Source: Amycolatopsis mongoliensis
GTDB lineage: Bacteria > Actinomycetota > Actinomycetes > Mycobacteriales > Pseudonocardiaceae
Assembly: GCF_030285665.1 (NCBI RefSeq)
Contig: NZ_CP127295.1
Coordinates: 1,550,001 to 1,614,000 of the forward strand
DNA: 64,000 nt
Direction: 5' to 3'
The position numbers and the translations under genes are program-made. Numbering within the stretch: position 1 is the stretch's first letter; each line of letters begins with the position of its first letter. This document shows, piece by piece, positions 18,365 to 26,639 of this stretch. The notes beneath the pieces were generated by a model. It saw nothing but the letters and a program-made list of their open reading frames with translations. It did no database searches and had not been told where the DNA came from.

Positions 18365-19169
18365 TGCCCGCGACGCTAGCAAGCCTTGCGGCTGCGGGAG
18401 GTCCCAGCGGGGCGCGAGTCGGCGAGCGGCGCAGCTTGTCCGTCCACGCGAGCCGGCCGGCAGTGCGGGTCGTCCGGCGGCGCGGCCTGCCCGCCGACGC
18501 GAGTCGGCCGGCACAGTGCGGTCGTCCGGCGGCGCGAGTGGTTGAGCGGTGCGGGAGTCGGGCAGACCTTGAGGCTTCGCCGGAGGCGGGCGACTGATGA
18601 GCGCGTCGAACGTGTGGCTCGGTCACGCGTAACCCGTGAATCCCTGCGCGCAAGCCCAGGAAGTCGGACAAAACCGGCGTCGGGGAATCAGGGCGCGGCG
18701 CGAGTCGGTGAGCGGTTCACGGGGGTCGATGAACGGTCGACTCGTCCTACCCCTCGAGCCTGCGCCCGGCGCCGGTTCAAGGCTCTCGCGCCCGCCGCAA
18801 GCCGGGTTGAGGCGTCGAAGATGCTCAAACATCCCCTGGCAAACGCTTATTCCGGCCCTCTTGAGCCCGGACACCCTCGGTCCGTCCATAATCGTCCACA
18901 AGAGCTGTAAGGCAAGTCACAACCAATGCAGTAAACCCCCTCTAACTTTGAGTAATTCCCACAGGTGAACGCAAGATCCACGCCACCCGAACGGCCGACG
19001 CCCGGGGCAGATCTTGCTTACGGCGGTGCCCCTTCGTTACTGTCCCCCGGTCCCCATTACAGTCAGGTCACGAAGTAGGACGACGAGCGAACCACCCCCG
19101 AGGTTGGCTCACCGGGTTCCCCCGCCCGCAGTCCTCCGACCCGGCTCCCCGACGATGGAAGGCCCTGTC
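18365..19169. other. Long non-coding stretch with degenerate GAGTCGG/GAGCGG repeats and the M23 leader
   Basis: 805 bases without a supportable gene. From about 18404 to 18760 there are irregular repeats of GCGCGAGTCGG-(T/C)GAGCGG and GTCC(G/A)-type elements. Bases 18730-18744 are identical (15 nt) to part of the 21-bp array at 5796-5963, so this appears to be a second, decayed site of the same repeat family. From about 18800 the sequence becomes less GC-rich (GTAAGGCAAGTCACAACC, TAACTTTGAGTAATTCCCAC) and should contain the promoter and long leader of the M23 peptidase gene. No riboswitch could be assigned with confidence. Confidence 0.6.
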
Positions 19170-19982
19170 TTGGCTTCACACCGCTCCCCCGGCGGCCAAG
19201 CTCCTTCCCCGGCACTGAAGGACGCACTGGAAGGTGCGGTCGTTCGTGTCCGGGGTGCGCACCGCATCGCCCCGCCCTCCTCGGCCCTTCGCGGCCGTGT
19301 CGTGGTCGCCGCGGTGGCGGCCGGTGCGTTCGCCGCCGCAGCAGCGGGCCAGACTCTCAAGACGGTCACCGACTCCGACGCCGCCGTGACGCCCCTGGCC
19401 AACAGCCAGGACGCCAGCGCATCGCTCACCGCGGGAGGTGCGGGCACCGGGGGCGCCCCGGAGCTCCTGCCGACCGGCCACGCCGTCGACGCCTCCGCCG
19501 AAGCCGCGAAGGTCTCCGACAGCGCCTCGATCACGCAGGCCCGTGAGCAGCGCGAAGCCGACGCCGCCAAGAAGGCCGCCGAAGAAGCCTCTCGCCCCAA
19601 GACCTGCCTGCCGGCCCACGGCACCTTCACCTCGGGCTTCGGTGCCCGGTGGGGCACGAGCCACCTCGGCATCGACATCGCCAACGCGATCGGCACCCCG
19701 ATCTACGCCGCCTCCGACGGCACCGTGATCGAGGCCGGCCCCGCCAGCGGCTTCGGTCTTTGGGTCCGGGTCCAGCTCGACGACGGCACGATCCAGGTCT
19801 ACGGCCACATGAACAGCTTCTCCGTCAAGGAGGGCCAGAAGGTCAAGTGCGGCCAGCAGATCGCCGAGATCGGCAACCGCGGCCAGAGCACCGGCCCGCA
19901 CCTGCACTTCGAGGTGTGGCAGAACGGCACCAAGAAGATCGACCCCCGGCCCTGGCTGGCCGCGCGCGGCATCGTCCTCTGA
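19170..19982 (+). CDS. M23 family metallopeptidase (secreted peptidoglycan endopeptidase)
   Basis: 270 residues. A hydrophobic stretch (RGRVVVAAVAAGAFAAAAAG, about 40-60) anchors or exports the protein. A short coiled-coil-like region rich in Ala/Glu/Lys precedes the C-terminal LytM/M23 domain with all zinc-site motifs: HLGIDIAN (HxxxD), GHMNS and HLHFEVW (HxH). It should cleave cross-links in the wall. Start chosen as TTG at 19170 because GGAAGG lies 7 nt upstream; an ATG at 19155 overlaps that RBS. Corresponds in position to the peptidase gene between uvrD1 and sucC in Mycobacterium. Confidence 0.92.
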   Translation: MASHRSPGGQAPSPALKDALEGAVVRVRGAHRIAPPSSALRGRVVVAAVAAGAFAAAAAGQTLKTVTDSDAAVTPLANSQDASASLTAGGAGTGGAPELLPTGHAVDASAEAAKVSDSASITQAREQREADAAKKAAEEASRPKTCLPAHGTFTSGFGARWGTSHLGIDIANAIGTPIYAASDGTVIEAGPASGFGLWVRVQLDDGTIQVYGHMNSFSVKEGQKVKCGQQIAEIGNRGQSTGPHLHFEVWQNGTKKIDPRPWLAARGIVL

Positions 19983-19998
19983 TCCGTTCGCTCTCCAC

Positions 19999-20024
19999 CG
20001 GCGGCCCACGATGACGGGCCGTCG
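19999..20024 (+). terminator. Putative terminator of the M23 peptidase gene
   Basis: Nine-base stem CGGCGGCCC / GGGCCGTCG (one G-T pair) around an eight-base loop, 17 bases after the stop codon. No U tract. Confidence 0.55.
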
Positions 20025-20481
20025 CAGCAGGAAACCCGGCCGTAGAGCCATGATCCGCCGCTGAAGGCCGACGACGCCCCTCAGCGCGGCGGACACTCGC
20101 TCCGGCCGGGACACCGCGGCAGTCCGCGATCGCCAGGGCAAGCAGCCCGCGAATGCCCGCTTCAGCCGGGCCACCGCGACGGCCCACAACGACAGAAGCA
20201 GCCCCAGCCCCACCTTGGCCGGCACGCGACCACGGCCCACGGCCGCGACGACAGCCCACGCTCCGGCAAGCACACGATCACCGCTCACGACCGCGGCGAC
20301 AGCCGACGCGCGGCGGTTCCCCGCCACAGAGCGACGAATCGAAGCCGACGACGGACGCACGCGGGCCGGAACCGCGTCGGCGGCCGAAAGCTCTCCAGAC
20401 CGCTCCACGCCTCCCGGGACACCCGGAACCACCCTCGGCCCCGCCGAAGCCACCGGAAAGCCTCTCAGCGCCCGGAAACGG
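20025..20481. repeat. Non-coding stretch with an imperfect 38-bp direct repeat
   Basis: About 460 bases between the M23 gene and the small SOS gene. Two 38-bp copies at 20224-20261 and 20272-20309 match at 31 of 38 positions. The minus strand is free of stops here, but the encoded residues are Arg/Ala-rich with no RBS or family resemblance, so no gene is called. Confidence 0.5.
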
Positions 20482-20868
20482 CTAACGCTGCCCGCCCGGC
20501 AAGCGGCGGACGAAGTACGCCACCGCGACCTGCCACACCGTGCACAGCTCCGCGGACCTGCGCACCGGCAACCAGCCCCAGGGCACAGCTCCCCGTGCGC
20601 CCCCCGCGGAGCGGACACGCGCGGCACGACGTGTCGTCCAGCGGCGTCCCCGGCCGCAGGTGACACATCGCCCGTCCGCTCCGAGCTCGTGCTGCCTGAG
20701 CAGCGCTCGCCAGGCGGCGGCCAGCCGGCACGCCTCCGCTCCCGCACGCGAAGAATTTCCTGGAGCCCCCGAAGGGCCCGGACCCCGATCCGGAACCGTC
20801 GACCCCAGGACTCCTCGCAGGTGTTTTTGTACCCCTTCGGCCAACAGGTGAAACAGCACCGCGTCCAC
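20482..20868 (-). CDS. Small Cys-containing protein preceded by an SOS box (orf128), unknown function
   Basis: 128 residues. The C-terminal half has the pattern LLRQHELGADGRCVTCGRG, then LCTVWQVAVAYFVRRLPG, i.e. CxxC plus a later Cys, as in many small uncharacterised actinobacterial proteins (family recalled, name unknown). The N-terminal half begins MDAVLFHLLAEGVQKHLRG, helix-like. GTG start with GGAGGGGG about 10 nt upstream; the perfect LexA box at 20887-20902 directly abuts this RBS. It lies downstream of uvrD1 on the same strand but is separated from it by a hairpin, so it probably has its own damage-inducible promoter. Zinc binding is a guess. Confidence 0.75.
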   Translation of the reverse strand: MDAVLFHLLAEGVQKHLRGVLGSTVPDRGPGPSGAPGNSSRAGAEACRLAAAWRALLRQHELGADGRCVTCGRGRRWTTRRAARVRSAGGARGAVPWGWLPVRRSAELCTVWQVAVAYFVRRLPGGQR

Positions 20869-20886
20869 ACCGCACTACCCCCTCCG

Positions 20887-20902
20887 TCGAACTCGTGTTC
20901 GA
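20887..20902. promoter_or_regulatory. LexA operator (SOS box) of the small Cys-protein gene
   Basis: TCGAACTCGTGTTCGA, a perfect match to TCGAAC-N4-GTTCGA. Its left edge is 19 bp upstream of the GTG start at 20868, so bound LexA would block the transcription start or the first transcribed bases. Confidence 0.9.
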
Positions 20903-20938
20903 TTACGGGGTCCGTTCTACCGGTGGGGTACGACGATT

Positions 20939-20967
20939 CCGGCGGCGATCGCCGGGATCGCCGCCGG
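20939..20967 (-). terminator. Terminator after uvrD1
   Basis: Perfect 12-bp stem CCGGCGGCGATC with a five-base loop, 18 bases beyond the uvrD1 stop on the minus strand, separating it from the SOS-controlled gene. Confidence 0.7.
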
Positions 20968-20984
20968 GTTCACTCGGACGGGTG

Positions 20985-23405
20985 TTAGAGCTTCACCATC
21001 GGCACGCTGCCGATCAGCATCAGGCGGACCTTGCCCGCCGCTCCGAAGTCGATCGTCGCCGTCGCTCGCGGGCCGACACCGTCGCACGAGATCACCGTGC
21101 CCAGGCCGTACTTGTCATGGCTGACCCGGTCGCCGACGTCCAGCTTCAGCGCCACCGTGTCCTTCCAGCCCTTGCCGAACGACGGTGTCCCCGAAGACGA
21201 AGACGGCGAAGAAGTCCGCCTGCCGCCCCAGGTGGTCGCTGCCCGCGGGGTGCCACCGCCGCGCGAACCGGACCCGAAACCGAACCCGGCGCTGGAAGGC
21301 TCCAGCCGCCGCCAGTCGACGAGGTCGCCCGGCAGCTCGTCGAGGAACCGCGAGGCCGGGTTCATCGACGGCTGGCCCCAGGCCGACCGCGTGATCGCGC
21401 GCGAGACGTACAACCGCTTGCGCGCCCGCGTGATCGCGACGTACGCGAGCCGCCGTTCCTCGGCCAGCTCGGTCGGGTCGCCCAGGGCGCGCATGTGCGG
21501 GAAGACGCCGTCCTCCCAGCCGGTGCAGAACACCACCGGGTACTCCAGGCCCTTCGCGGTGTGCACGGTCATCAGCGTGACCACGCCCGCGCCGCCGTCG
21601 CCTTCTTCGCCGCCGTCGGGGGAAGGCACCGAGTCGGCGTCCGCCACCAGCGACACGCGCTCGAGGAACGCGGGCAGCGACCCCGGCGCCGGCACCCCCG
21701 GCTCCACGACCAGCTCGGCGTTCTCGTCGGCGACGACCTCGGCGGTGATCTCGGTGAACTCCCGGGCGACGGTGACGAGCTCGTCCAGGTTCTCCACGCG
21801 CGTGTGGTCCTGCGGGTCGTCCGACTCCTCGAGCTCGACGCGGTAGCCGGTCTTGTCCAGCACGGCTTCCAGGACGTCGTGGACCTCCGCGCCGGACGTG
21901 ATCAGCTCGCCCAGCTCGTCGAGCAGCGCCACGAACCCGCCGATCGCCTTGACCGAGCGCGGGTTCAGCAGCGGCACCTTGCCCTCGACCGCGTCCCGCA
22001 GCGCCGCCGCGAACGAGATCCGCTCGCGCTCGGCGTGCGTCGCCACGACGGCTTCCGCGCGGTCGCCGATGCCGCGCTTGGGCACGTTCAGCACGCGCCG
22101 CAGGCTGACCGTGTCCTCCGGGTTCGCCAGCACGCGCAGGTACGCGATCATGTCGCGGACTTCGCGCCGCTCGTAGAACCGCACGCCGCCGACGACCTTG
22201 TACGGCAGGCCGAGCCGGATGAAGATCTCTTCGAAGACGCGGGACTGGTTGTTGGTGCGGTAGAAGACGGCGACGTCGGAGTAGTCGGCTTCGCCCTTCT
22301 CCGCCAGCGCGTCGATCTCGTTCGCGACGAACGCGGCTTCGTCGTGGTCGTTGTCCGCGACGTAGCCGACGATCTTCTCGCCGTCGCCCGAGTCCGTCCA
22401 CAGCCGCTTCGCGCGGCGGTTCGGGTTCCGCTCGATGACGGCGTTCGCCGCGGACAGGATCGTCTGCGTGGAACGGTAGTTCTGCTCCAGCAGGATGGTG
22501 TGCGCGTTCGGGAAGTCCCGCTCGAACTCCTCGATGTTGCGGATCGTCGCACCGCGGAAGGCGTAGATCGACTGGTCCGCGTCACCGACGACGACCAGCT
22601 CGGCCGGCTCGACGCCCGACTCGTTCGGCGCCGTCCCGGCGAGCTCGCGGACCAGGGTGTACTGCGCGTGGTTCGTGTCCTGGTACTCGTCGACCAGCAC
22701 GTGGCGGAAGCGCCGCCGGTAGTACTCGGCGACGTCCGGGAACGCCTGCAGCAGCGAGACCGTGCGCATGATGAGGTCGTCGAAGTCGAAGGCGTTGGCC
22801 TGGTTCAGCCGCCGCTGGTACTCGACGTAGACCTCGGCGACGCGGCGCTCGAGGTCGTTGGCCGCGTTCGCCGACGCCTCGTCGGGGTCGACGAGCTCGT
22901 TCTTCAGGTTCGAGATGTGCACGGCCAGAGTGCGGGCGGCGTACCGCTTCGGGTCGATGTCGAGGTCTCGCGCCACGAGCGTGATGAGCCGCTTCGTGTC
23001 GTCCGAGTCGTAGATGGAGAAACTCGACGACATGTCCAGCGTCTTGGCTTCCCGGCGCAGGATCCGCACGCACATCGAGTGGAACGTGGACACCCACATC
23101 GCGTTCGCGCGGCGCCCGACGAGCGCGGCGACGCGGTCGCGCATCTCGGCGGCGGCCTTGTTCGTGAACGTGATCGCCATGATTTCGCCGGGGTGCACGC
23201 GGCGTTGCCCGAGCAGGTAGGCGATCCGGCGGGTCAGCACCCGGGTCTTGCCCGATCCCGCGCCCGCGACCACCAGCAGCGGGCCACCGGCGTGGGTGAC
23301 GGCTTCGCGCTGGGACGGGTTCAGGTCGTCGAGCAGATCGGCCTGCCCACCGGAGGCGGGCTTGCGCGCGGGGGTCTCGGCGGGGAGATCGAAGAGGGTG
23401 TCCAT
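20985..23405 (-). CDS. pcrA: ATP-dependent 3'-5' DNA helicase UvrD1/PcrA
   Basis: 806 residues, superfamily 1A helicase for nucleotide-excision repair and replication-transcription conflicts. Walker A GAGSGKT at residues 48-54, ITFTNKAAAEM (motif Ia), DEYQDTNHAQY (motif II), GDADQSIYAFRGA (motif III), LEQNYRST (motif IV), TVHTAKGLEYPVVF (motif V) and YVAITRARKRLYVSRA (motif VI). The C-terminus has a Ser/Gly-rich linker and a Tudor-like RNAP-binding end (VGDRVSHDKYGLGTVISCDG). Position beside chorismate mutase matches mycobacterial uvrD1. No SOS box was seen upstream of its own start. Confidence 0.96.
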   Translation of the reverse strand: MDTLFDLPAETPARKPASGGQADLLDDLNPSQREAVTHAGGPLLVVAGAGSGKTRVLTRRIAYLLGQRRVHPGEIMAITFTNKAAAEMRDRVAALVGRRANAMWVSTFHSMCVRILRREAKTLDMSSSFSIYDSDDTKRLITLVARDLDIDPKRYAARTLAVHISNLKNELVDPDEASANAANDLERRVAEVYVEYQRRLNQANAFDFDDLIMRTVSLLQAFPDVAEYYRRRFRHVLVDEYQDTNHAQYTLVRELAGTAPNESGVEPAELVVVGDADQSIYAFRGATIRNIEEFERDFPNAHTILLEQNYRSTQTILSAANAVIERNPNRRAKRLWTDSGDGEKIVGYVADNDHDEAAFVANEIDALAEKGEADYSDVAVFYRTNNQSRVFEEIFIRLGLPYKVVGGVRFYERREVRDMIAYLRVLANPEDTVSLRRVLNVPKRGIGDRAEAVVATHAERERISFAAALRDAVEGKVPLLNPRSVKAIGGFVALLDELGELITSGAEVHDVLEAVLDKTGYRVELEESDDPQDHTRVENLDELVTVAREFTEITAEVVADENAELVVEPGVPAPGSLPAFLERVSLVADADSVPSPDGGEEGDGGAGVVTLMTVHTAKGLEYPVVFCTGWEDGVFPHMRALGDPTELAEERRLAYVAITRARKRLYVSRAITRSAWGQPSMNPASRFLDELPGDLVDWRRLEPSSAGFGFGSGSRGGGTPRAATTWGGRRTSSPSSSSGTPSFGKGWKDTVALKLDVGDRVSHDKYGLGTVISCDGVGPRATATIDFGAAGKVRLMLIGSVPMVKL

Positions 23406-23513
23406 CGTCTGTCCACGCTACCCCGGGCGGGTGGGCTACCGCGGCAGGCGTAGCGGGAGATGTCGCCTGACGCCCGACGCGCGGCGGGGCCGGCGCGCGG
23501 AGCATCGGTTGAC

Positions 23514-23939
23514 ATGGAAGACAACCGCACCGCCCGCATCCGGGCCGCCGACGCCGACCGCGAACGCGTCGCCACCGCCGTCCAGACCGCCGGCTCCGAA
23601 GGCCGGCTCACCCTCGAAGAGGTCGAAGAGCGCCTCGCCCACGTCTACCGCGCACGGTTCACCGACGAGCTGACCGCGCTCACCGCCGACCTGCCGCGGC
23701 CCGCACCGGCCCGGCCCGGCTTCCCGCTCACCCGGGCCGGGCTGCGGCGGCACCCGGCGCTGCGCCTGCACCTCGCCGTGGCGGTCGCGATCGCGGTGCT
23801 GGCGATCGTCCGCTGGGCGGTGCTGGGCGTCGGGTTCTTCTGGCCGGCGATCCCGATCTTCTGGCTCGCGGTGAGCCTCTTCGTTCATGCCAGGGTGCGT
23901 TCGTTCCGGGAAAGTCCCGGCGCGGCTGTGCCATACTGA
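23514..23939 (+). CDS. DUF1707 domain membrane protein
   Basis: 141 residues. The N-terminal DUF1707 motif RIRAADADRERVATAVQTA...GRLTLEEVEERL (8-50) is followed by two adjacent hydrophobic helices (about 87-130). Such proteins are common in actinobacteria and poorly understood. ATG at 23514 chosen because the DUF1707 domain begins immediately after it. The stop lies only 4 bases before the leader peptide of the chorismate mutase gene. Confidence 0.85.
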   Translation: MEDNRTARIRAADADRERVATAVQTAGSEGRLTLEEVEERLAHVYRARFTDELTALTADLPRPAPARPGFPLTRAGLRRHPALRLHLAVAVAIAVLAIVRWAVLGVGFFWPAIPIFWLAVSLFVHARVRSFRESPGAAVPY

Positions 23940-23943
23940 TGCC

Positions 23944-24003
23944 ATGCGGCACGCAGGGCGATTTTTTTACGGGACCCGGACTCCGGCTCCCGTGATCGCG
24001 TAG
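23944..24003 (+). CDS. Leader peptide with Phe-Phe-Tyr run, upstream of chorismate mutase
   Basis: A 19-codon frame, MRHAGRFFYGTRTPAPVIA, ending TAG. The three consecutive aromatic codons TTT TTT TAC (23962-23970) lie immediately before a small hairpin, the layout of ribosome-mediated attenuation, and Phe and Tyr are the end products of the chorismate mutase branch. There is no RBS, but a CATACT -10-like hexamer (23932-23937) would place the transcript start on the ATG, giving a leaderless peptide. Translation is inferred, not shown. Confidence 0.65.
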   Translation: MRHAGRFFYGTRTPAPVIA

Positions 24004-24052
24004 TGCCCGAACCGCCATCACGCCAGCCCCGGAGTCCACGGACCCGGGGCTG
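23971..24052 (+). promoter_or_regulatory. Candidate transcription attenuator of the chorismate mutase gene
   Basis: Three mutually exclusive pairings are visible. Pause hairpin 23971-23991 (GGGA-CCGG with CCGG-TCCC). Antiterminator: GGACTCCGG at 23978-23986 with CCGGAGTCC at 24029-24037. Terminator: CAGCCCCGG at 24024-24032 with CCGGGGCTG at 24044-24052. The antiterminator uses CCGG of the terminator's left arm. Ribosome stalling at Phe-Phe-Tyr would melt the pause stem and favour read-through. A U tract is missing, as often in this group. Confidence 0.65.
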
Positions 24053-24097
24053 CCGCCGTCCCAGGGGCCGTGTCCGGGCACCGAGGGAGAGGTCCTG

Positions 24098-24394
24098 ATG
24101 AACGCACAAGCGACGAACGCCGACGGCCAGCCCGCCGAGCACACTCCGGCCGGGGACGACATCGCGTCGCTCCGGCAGGAGATCGACTGGCTGGACAAGG
24201 AGATCCTGCGCCTGGTGAAACGCCGGGTCGAGGTGTCCAAGACGATCGGGGCCGCGCGGATGGCCGCCGGCGGCACGCGGATCGTCTACAACCGCGAGAT
24301 GGACGTGCTCGCGCGCTACCGCGAGCTGGGCCCGGACGGCCGCCAGCTGGCGATGGCGCTGCTGAACCTGGGGCGCGGGCGGCTCGGCCGGTAA
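24098..24394 (+). CDS. Chorismate mutase (AroQ, actinobacterial short type)
   Basis: 98 residues. Converts chorismate to prephenate, the committed step to Phe and Tyr. All-alpha AroQ core: DIASLRQEIDWLDKEILRLVKRRVEVSKTIGAARMAAGGTRI, then NREMDVLARYREL and a short third helix. Size and position next to uvrD1 match the cytosolic mycobacterial enzyme, which needs DAHP synthase for full activity. ATG with GGGAGAGG 5 nt upstream. Preceded by a Phe-Phe-Tyr leader and attenuator-like hairpins. Confidence 0.93.
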   Translation: MNAQATNADGQPAEHTPAGDDIASLRQEIDWLDKEILRLVKRRVEVSKTIGAARMAAGGTRIVYNREMDVLARYRELGPDGRQLAMALLNLGRGRLGR

Positions 24395-24458
24395 CGGTTG
24401 CCCGAATTCCGGGTCTTCCCTGAGGCACGGGTGACCCGGCTGCGGGCAGACTGGGGCC

Positions 24459-24773
24459 ATGGACTGGCTCGTGAACCTCATCGCCGTCATCGTCGCGCTC
24501 GCGAGCGTGCTGGCCGCGCTGGGCCATGTGGGGTATCTGGCGATGTTGAACAACGCGGCGGGTAAGCGGGCCGGCGGCGCGCCGGTCGCGCAGTACGTCC
24601 GCAGCCGCTGGGCGATTGCCGGCGGTACCACCGCGGCGTCGCTGTTCGCCTGGTTGCTCACGGCCGGGGGACCGACGCTCGACATCGTGGCGATTCTCGT
24701 CGCAGCGGGTAGCGGAGTGGTGGCGACGAAGGCGCTGCAGTCCACGCGCGACCGCTACCGCACCGGGGGCTGA
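24459..24773 (+). CDS. Small two-helix membrane protein
   Basis: 104 residues with hydrophobic segments at about 4-27, 52-68 and 72-92 and a positively charged loop (NAAGKRAGG). No family recognised. Same strand as chorismate mutase, 64 bp downstream. Confidence 0.7.
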   Translation: MDWLVNLIAVIVALASVLAALGHVGYLAMLNNAAGKRAGGAPVAQYVRSRWAIAGGTTAASLFAWLLTAGGPTLDIVAILVAAGSGVVATKALQSTRDRYRTGG

Positions 24774-25108
24774 AACCCGCTGATCTGGGCTGATGGCACT
24801 GCGTGAAACTTCGCAGTGTCACCTTCCCCCTTTCGGTCGCGCCCGACCGAGTGAAACCTCTGCAACTTGCAGGTTTGGGGGCGACTTTCTACGCCGGATG
24901 CTCCTAGGGTTGACGCCGTGAGGACCCTTGCGTCTGGGTCGGGCGGAGCCCGGAGGGCGCGCGGGGGCAGCAGCCCCGCGCGCCCAGTCTCGCATGCGCG
25001 TGCATCTGCGCAGGATTCCGAACGAGATTCCGCTCGTGAGGATGCTCCGATCGGGTCCTCTTGCCGCCGGACGGCGTCACGACCGCACCGCCGGGTGGTC
25101 GAGCCCAC
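24774..25108. other. Intergenic region with a strong GC hairpin
   Basis: 335 bases without a gene. The hairpin at 24955-24985 is the main structure, together with a small inverted repeat CTGCAACTTGCAG near 24858. Probably holds the promoter and leader of the following membrane-protein gene. Confidence 0.5.
24955..24985 (+). terminator. 12-bp GC hairpin, possible terminator or leader structure
   Basis: Arms GGGCGCGCGGGG (24955-24966) and its exact complement (24974-24985) with a seven-base loop. It lies 180 bp past the small membrane protein gene and 120 bp before the next start, so either role is possible. Confidence 0.5.
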
Positions 25109-26380
25109 ATGACCCACGGCACGGAGTTCCACGGACGCGGCGGCGCGCCCGCGCATCCCGGGCGGCACCGGCTCGGCAGCACGGACGGCTGGACGCCGCC
25201 GCTGCCCGAGCACCGCGCCGGGCGGCGGCACGCGGCCGGCCCGGCGCCGGTCGACCCGCCCGTGTCCGGGTCCCTTCCCCTCGCCCAGCCCAGGTCCGGG
25301 ACGCTCCCGCTCCCCCAGCCGACGTCCGGGGCGCATCCGCTCGCGCAGCCGACGTCCGGCGCGCTCCCCCGGCCGTCGCTGCCCCAGCCTCGCGACCGGC
25401 GGCCGGCGGCCCCGCTGTTCCCCGCTTCGCACGGCAGCCTCCCCCTCGACGACGTCGAGCCGGCCGAGCCGGCCGAGCCGCCGCGTTCCGAGACCCGCGC
25501 CGACCAGGCCGCCCGGCGCACCCGCGTCTCGCTCGCCGCCCCGCAGCCGCGCCGCGCGGACCCCGAGGACGACGATGTCCGCATCTACGCGGCGCCGCCG
25601 ATCGACGGGCTCGGCGGCTTCACCATCGGGTCGGTGCCCGCGTCCGTGACCCCGCCCAAGACGTGGAAGAAGGCGGCCTGGTTCGCCACCGGCGCGTCCG
25701 GCGCCGTGGTCGTCGGGCTGCTCTTCGCCGGGTCCTACCTGGTCGGGAAGCCGCCGGTGGACCAGGCCGTGCAGGGCGCGTGGCCGGGTTACCAGGGCGC
25801 ACCGACCGTCATCGACCCGACCGGCGAGGCCGAGCCGCCGTCCCGGCAGGGCGGCTCCGCGCCGGGGCCGGACGACAGCACGTCCTCGCCGGACAAGCCG
25901 GCCGGGCGGACCAGCGGCGGTGGCGCGGGCCCCGTCGACGGGGCCGCTCCGCCGCCGTCCGCCGACAGGACCGCCGGCTCGAAGACGACCGGCACGGCCA
26001 CGCCGAGCGGGCGGCCGCAGAAGCCGCCCGTCACGCCCGCCCAGCGCGAAACCCCGGTCAAGCCGCCCTGGTGGTACTCGTTCCCGCCGGACGCCCAGAC
26101 CATGGGGGACAACTCGGAGAAGTTCTTCAACACCGTCACCACCGACCCCGCCGCGGCGTCGTCGGTGACCACCGGCGAGCTGCACGACCAGGGCCCGCAG
26201 GCCCTCGCCGAGCGGTACGCCGGCGTCGCCTACTTCGAGGTCCGGAAGATCAGCATCGACCAGCAGCGCGGCGTCACGGTGAACACCGTCGAGATCACCC
26301 ACACCGACGGGTCCAAGACGATCGAAGAGCGCACGCTGACGTTCGGGGACGGCGACAAGATCGCGGCTGACGGCCAGTAA
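25109..26380 (+). CDS. Single-pass membrane protein with repeat-rich cytoplasmic tail
   Basis: 423 residues. The long N-terminal cytoplasmic part contains repeats of SGxLPLxQPT (about residues 52-90), followed by an acidic linker, a transmembrane helix (about 190-212) and a Pro/Ser/Thr-rich spacer. The C-terminal extracellular domain of about 100 residues (PPWWYSFPPDAQTMGDNSEKFFNTVTT to the end) ends in a beta-rich segment. Same architecture as the next gene; both lie upstream of the kinase pair. Function unknown. ATG selected as the first plausible start; RBS weak. Confidence 0.78.
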   Translation: MTHGTEFHGRGGAPAHPGRHRLGSTDGWTPPLPEHRAGRRHAAGPAPVDPPVSGSLPLAQPRSGTLPLPQPTSGAHPLAQPTSGALPRPSLPQPRDRRPAAPLFPASHGSLPLDDVEPAEPAEPPRSETRADQAARRTRVSLAAPQPRRADPEDDDVRIYAAPPIDGLGGFTIGSVPASVTPPKTWKKAAWFATGASGAVVVGLLFAGSYLVGKPPVDQAVQGAWPGYQGAPTVIDPTGEAEPPSRQGGSAPGPDDSTSSPDKPAGRTSGGGAGPVDGAAPPPSADRTAGSKTTGTATPSGRPQKPPVTPAQRETPVKPPWWYSFPPDAQTMGDNSEKFFNTVTTDPAAASSVTTGELHDQGPQALAERYAGVAYFEVRKISIDQQRGVTVNTVEITHTDGSKTIEERTLTFGDGDKIAADGQ

Positions 26381-26639
26381 CCGGCGCTGCACGTGCGGTT
26401 CGCCCGTTCCGATGCACGTGCGGTGCGCCGAGCGGTTACCCCTGGTCCGGGTGGGTGACATAAGCTGCCGCTCGTCGTATCGCGACGGCATTCCGGCGAC
26501 AGAGCCTGGTGGTGCTCGTCCGCACAGGGTTACCTGACGACAGCGGATCCGGTACCGGCCACGAGTCGGCCATCCGGACCAACGGAAGCCCGGCCGAACG
26601 GCCGAGTGACCGCCCCGGAACCCCAGAGCGAGGACATTC

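Noticed and set aside
18800..19169. c-di-AMP (ydaO-type) riboswitch before the M23 peptidase
   Set aside because: Long leader and cell-wall hydrolase context fit, but I could not match the conserved core, so no call.
19983..20870. Long stop-free minus-strand frame from orf128 into the M23 gene
   Set aside because: Low-complexity residues, no RBS, and it runs antisense to the peptidase domain.
20895..23453. 850-codon plus-strand frame over uvrD1
   Set aside because: Antisense shadow of a well-supported helicase.
26388..26429. Direct repeat TGCACGTGCGGT(T/G)CGCC (two copies, 25 bp apart)
   Set aside because: Two copies only, in an intergenic gap; could be an operator but nothing supports it.
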